Source of the DNA: Candidatus Nanopelagicales bacterium | GTDB taxonomy: Bacteria; Actinomycetota; Actinomycetes; S36-B12 | Direction: 5' to 3' | Assembly: GCA_030728405.1 (NCBI GenBank) | Contig: JANQZS010000052.1 | Location: 1 to 36,705, forward strand | Length of the DNA: 36,705 nt | In this document: piece by piece, positions 36,230 to 36,705 of the stretch | Layout of the letters: every line of letters begins with the position of its first letter | Position numbering within the stretch: the first letter of the stretch is position 1 | Made by a program: the position numbers and the translations under genes | Notes under the pieces: generated by a model | Told to the model about the DNA's origin: nothing | The model's database searches: none | The model's input: the letters and a program-made list of their open reading frames with translations, nothing else

Positions 36230-36478
36230 GTGATTCACCCTTTTAGCCGCCAGGAACTGGCAGATCGCGCGCTGAATGAGCCGCACACCCAGCGACTCGA
36301 TCACACCCGTGCAGACTTCGCACTGATCTGTGACCGTCATGAGCAAGCCATGGCGCAGGGTGCCCGCGGCTACCTAGACCCTAAGACTGGACTTTTCGTC
36401 ATGACCGCGAAGTATCTGGCTGATCGTGGGTTTTGCTGCAACAGCGGTTGCCGACACTGTCCTTACGTAAGCGACTAG
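36230..36478 (+). CDS. DUF5522 family small cysteine-rich protein
   Basis: An 82-residue protein starting with GTG. The C-terminal half has GYLDPKTGLFVMTAKYLADR followed by GFCCNSGCRHCPY, a CC-x3-C-x2-C cluster that probably binds a metal ion (zinc or iron). This matches the DUF5522 family as I remember it. Function unknown. It is divergent from the hydrolase-ABC gene, sharing a 97-bp upstream region, and is followed after 12 bp by the methyltransferase gene, so the two may be cotranscribed. Confidence 0.78.
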   Translation: MIHPFSRQELADRALNEPHTQRLDHTRADFALICDRHEQAMAQGARGYLDPKTGLFVMTAKYLADRGFCCNSGCRHCPYVSD

Positions 36479-36490
36479 GGCGGGGCTGCC

Positions 36491-36705
36491 ATGCATCGCT
36501 TATATGGCGATTTAGCTCCCTGGTGGCCACTGATCTCACCACCGAGTGAATACGTAGACGAGATTCCACGGCTGCAAGCGGCGCTTGGTCCACCGGGACG
36601 GTTACTGGAACTGGGTAGCGGTGGTGGACACGTGGCGTCACATCTGTCGCAGTTTGACCGCACCCTGGTAGATCTTGCTGAACCCATGCTTGCGGTATCA
36701 CGAGA
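36491..36705 (+). CDS. Class I SAM-dependent methyltransferase, 3' end cut off by window edge
   Basis: Begins MHRLYGDLAPWWPLISPPSE. After about 38 residues comes the SAM-binding motif GRLLELGSGGGHVASHL, followed by the motif-II acid in TLVDLAEPMLAVSR. About 71 codons are visible and the frame is still open at the window end. The substrate cannot be determined. An upstream ribosome binding site (GGGCGGGG) is plausible. Confidence 0.8.
   Translation, partial: MHRLYGDLAPWWPLISPPSEYVDEIPRLQAALGPPGRLLELGSGGGHVASHLSQFDRTLVDLAEPMLAVSR

Noticed and set aside
1-36705. CRISPR arrays, insertion sequences or prophage
   Set aside because: No repeat-spacer pattern, transposase, integrase or terminal inverted repeat was seen; gene order is a conserved core region throughout.

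Overview
The window is the chromosome-origin region of an actinobacterium (Actinomycetota). The left part has the order tRNA-Ala, DLW-39 peptide, tRNA-Ile, DUF3566, gyrA, gyrB, dciA, recF, dnaN, dnaA. The centre has rpmH, rnpA, yidD, yidC, jag, rsmG, parA, parB. The right part has cwlM, trxA, trxB, an anti-sigma gene, a SigM-like sigma factor, a pseudokinase, murJ, DUF6049, a Nudix gene and pcnA. This matches the arrangement known around oriC in Mycobacterium and Streptomyces. Base composition looks moderately GC-rich by eye (not computed). GTG starts are frequent and dnaA starts with TTG. I cannot name a genus.

Layout. Bases 1-10429 hold the replication-initiation and gyrase block, all transcribed leftward, followed by a tRNA-Ile / DLW-39 / tRNA-Ala tail. 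DnaA boxes lie on both sides of dnaA: in the 373-bp dnaA-dnaN gap (the likely oriC) and in the 375-bp dnaA-rpmH gap, where two opposed boxes form a perfect 13-bp-arm palindrome. Bases 10805-16067 run rightward: rpmH, a fused rnpA-yidD gene, yidC, jag/khpB, rsmG, parA and parB. Two perfect parS sites occur, one inside rsmG and one just before parA. Bases 16099-28710 form a long leftward, head-on cluster: Nudix, DUF6049, MurJ, pseudokinase, sigma factor, membrane anti-sigma, TrxB, TrxA, CwlM-like protein, aminotransferase and Ddl. Most of its gene junctions from the Nudix gene to murJ and the pseudokinase overlap or nearly touch. pcnA (rightward) ends 4 bp from a convergent pair encoding an MFS transporter and a membrane protein. 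Last come an ABC permease coupled to a secreted-hydrolase/TM/ABC-ATPase fusion, a small DUF5522 protein and the start of a methyltransferase cut by the window edge.

How the genes work together. The left and centre supply replication initiation (DnaA, DnaN, DciA), repair (RecF), supercoiling (GyrAB), origin segregation (ParAB-parS), RNA processing and membrane-protein insertion (RnpA-YidD, YidC). The right cluster joins lipid II flipping (MurJ), D-Ala-D-Ala supply (Ddl), control of peptidoglycan precursor synthesis (CwlM-like protein, pseudokinase) and an ECF sigma/anti-sigma pair with the thioredoxin system.

The most unusual points are: the RnpA-YidD fusion; the 832-residue hydrolase-ABC ATPase fusion; a peptide gene whose ATG sits one nucleotide after a tRNA 3' end; a small ORF translationally coupled to parA that looks like a split-off ParA N-terminal extension; a CwlM-like amidase lacking its first zinc ligand; and separate MurJ and pseudokinase genes that are one protein in Mycobacterium tuberculosis. 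I see no CRISPR array, insertion sequence or prophage.
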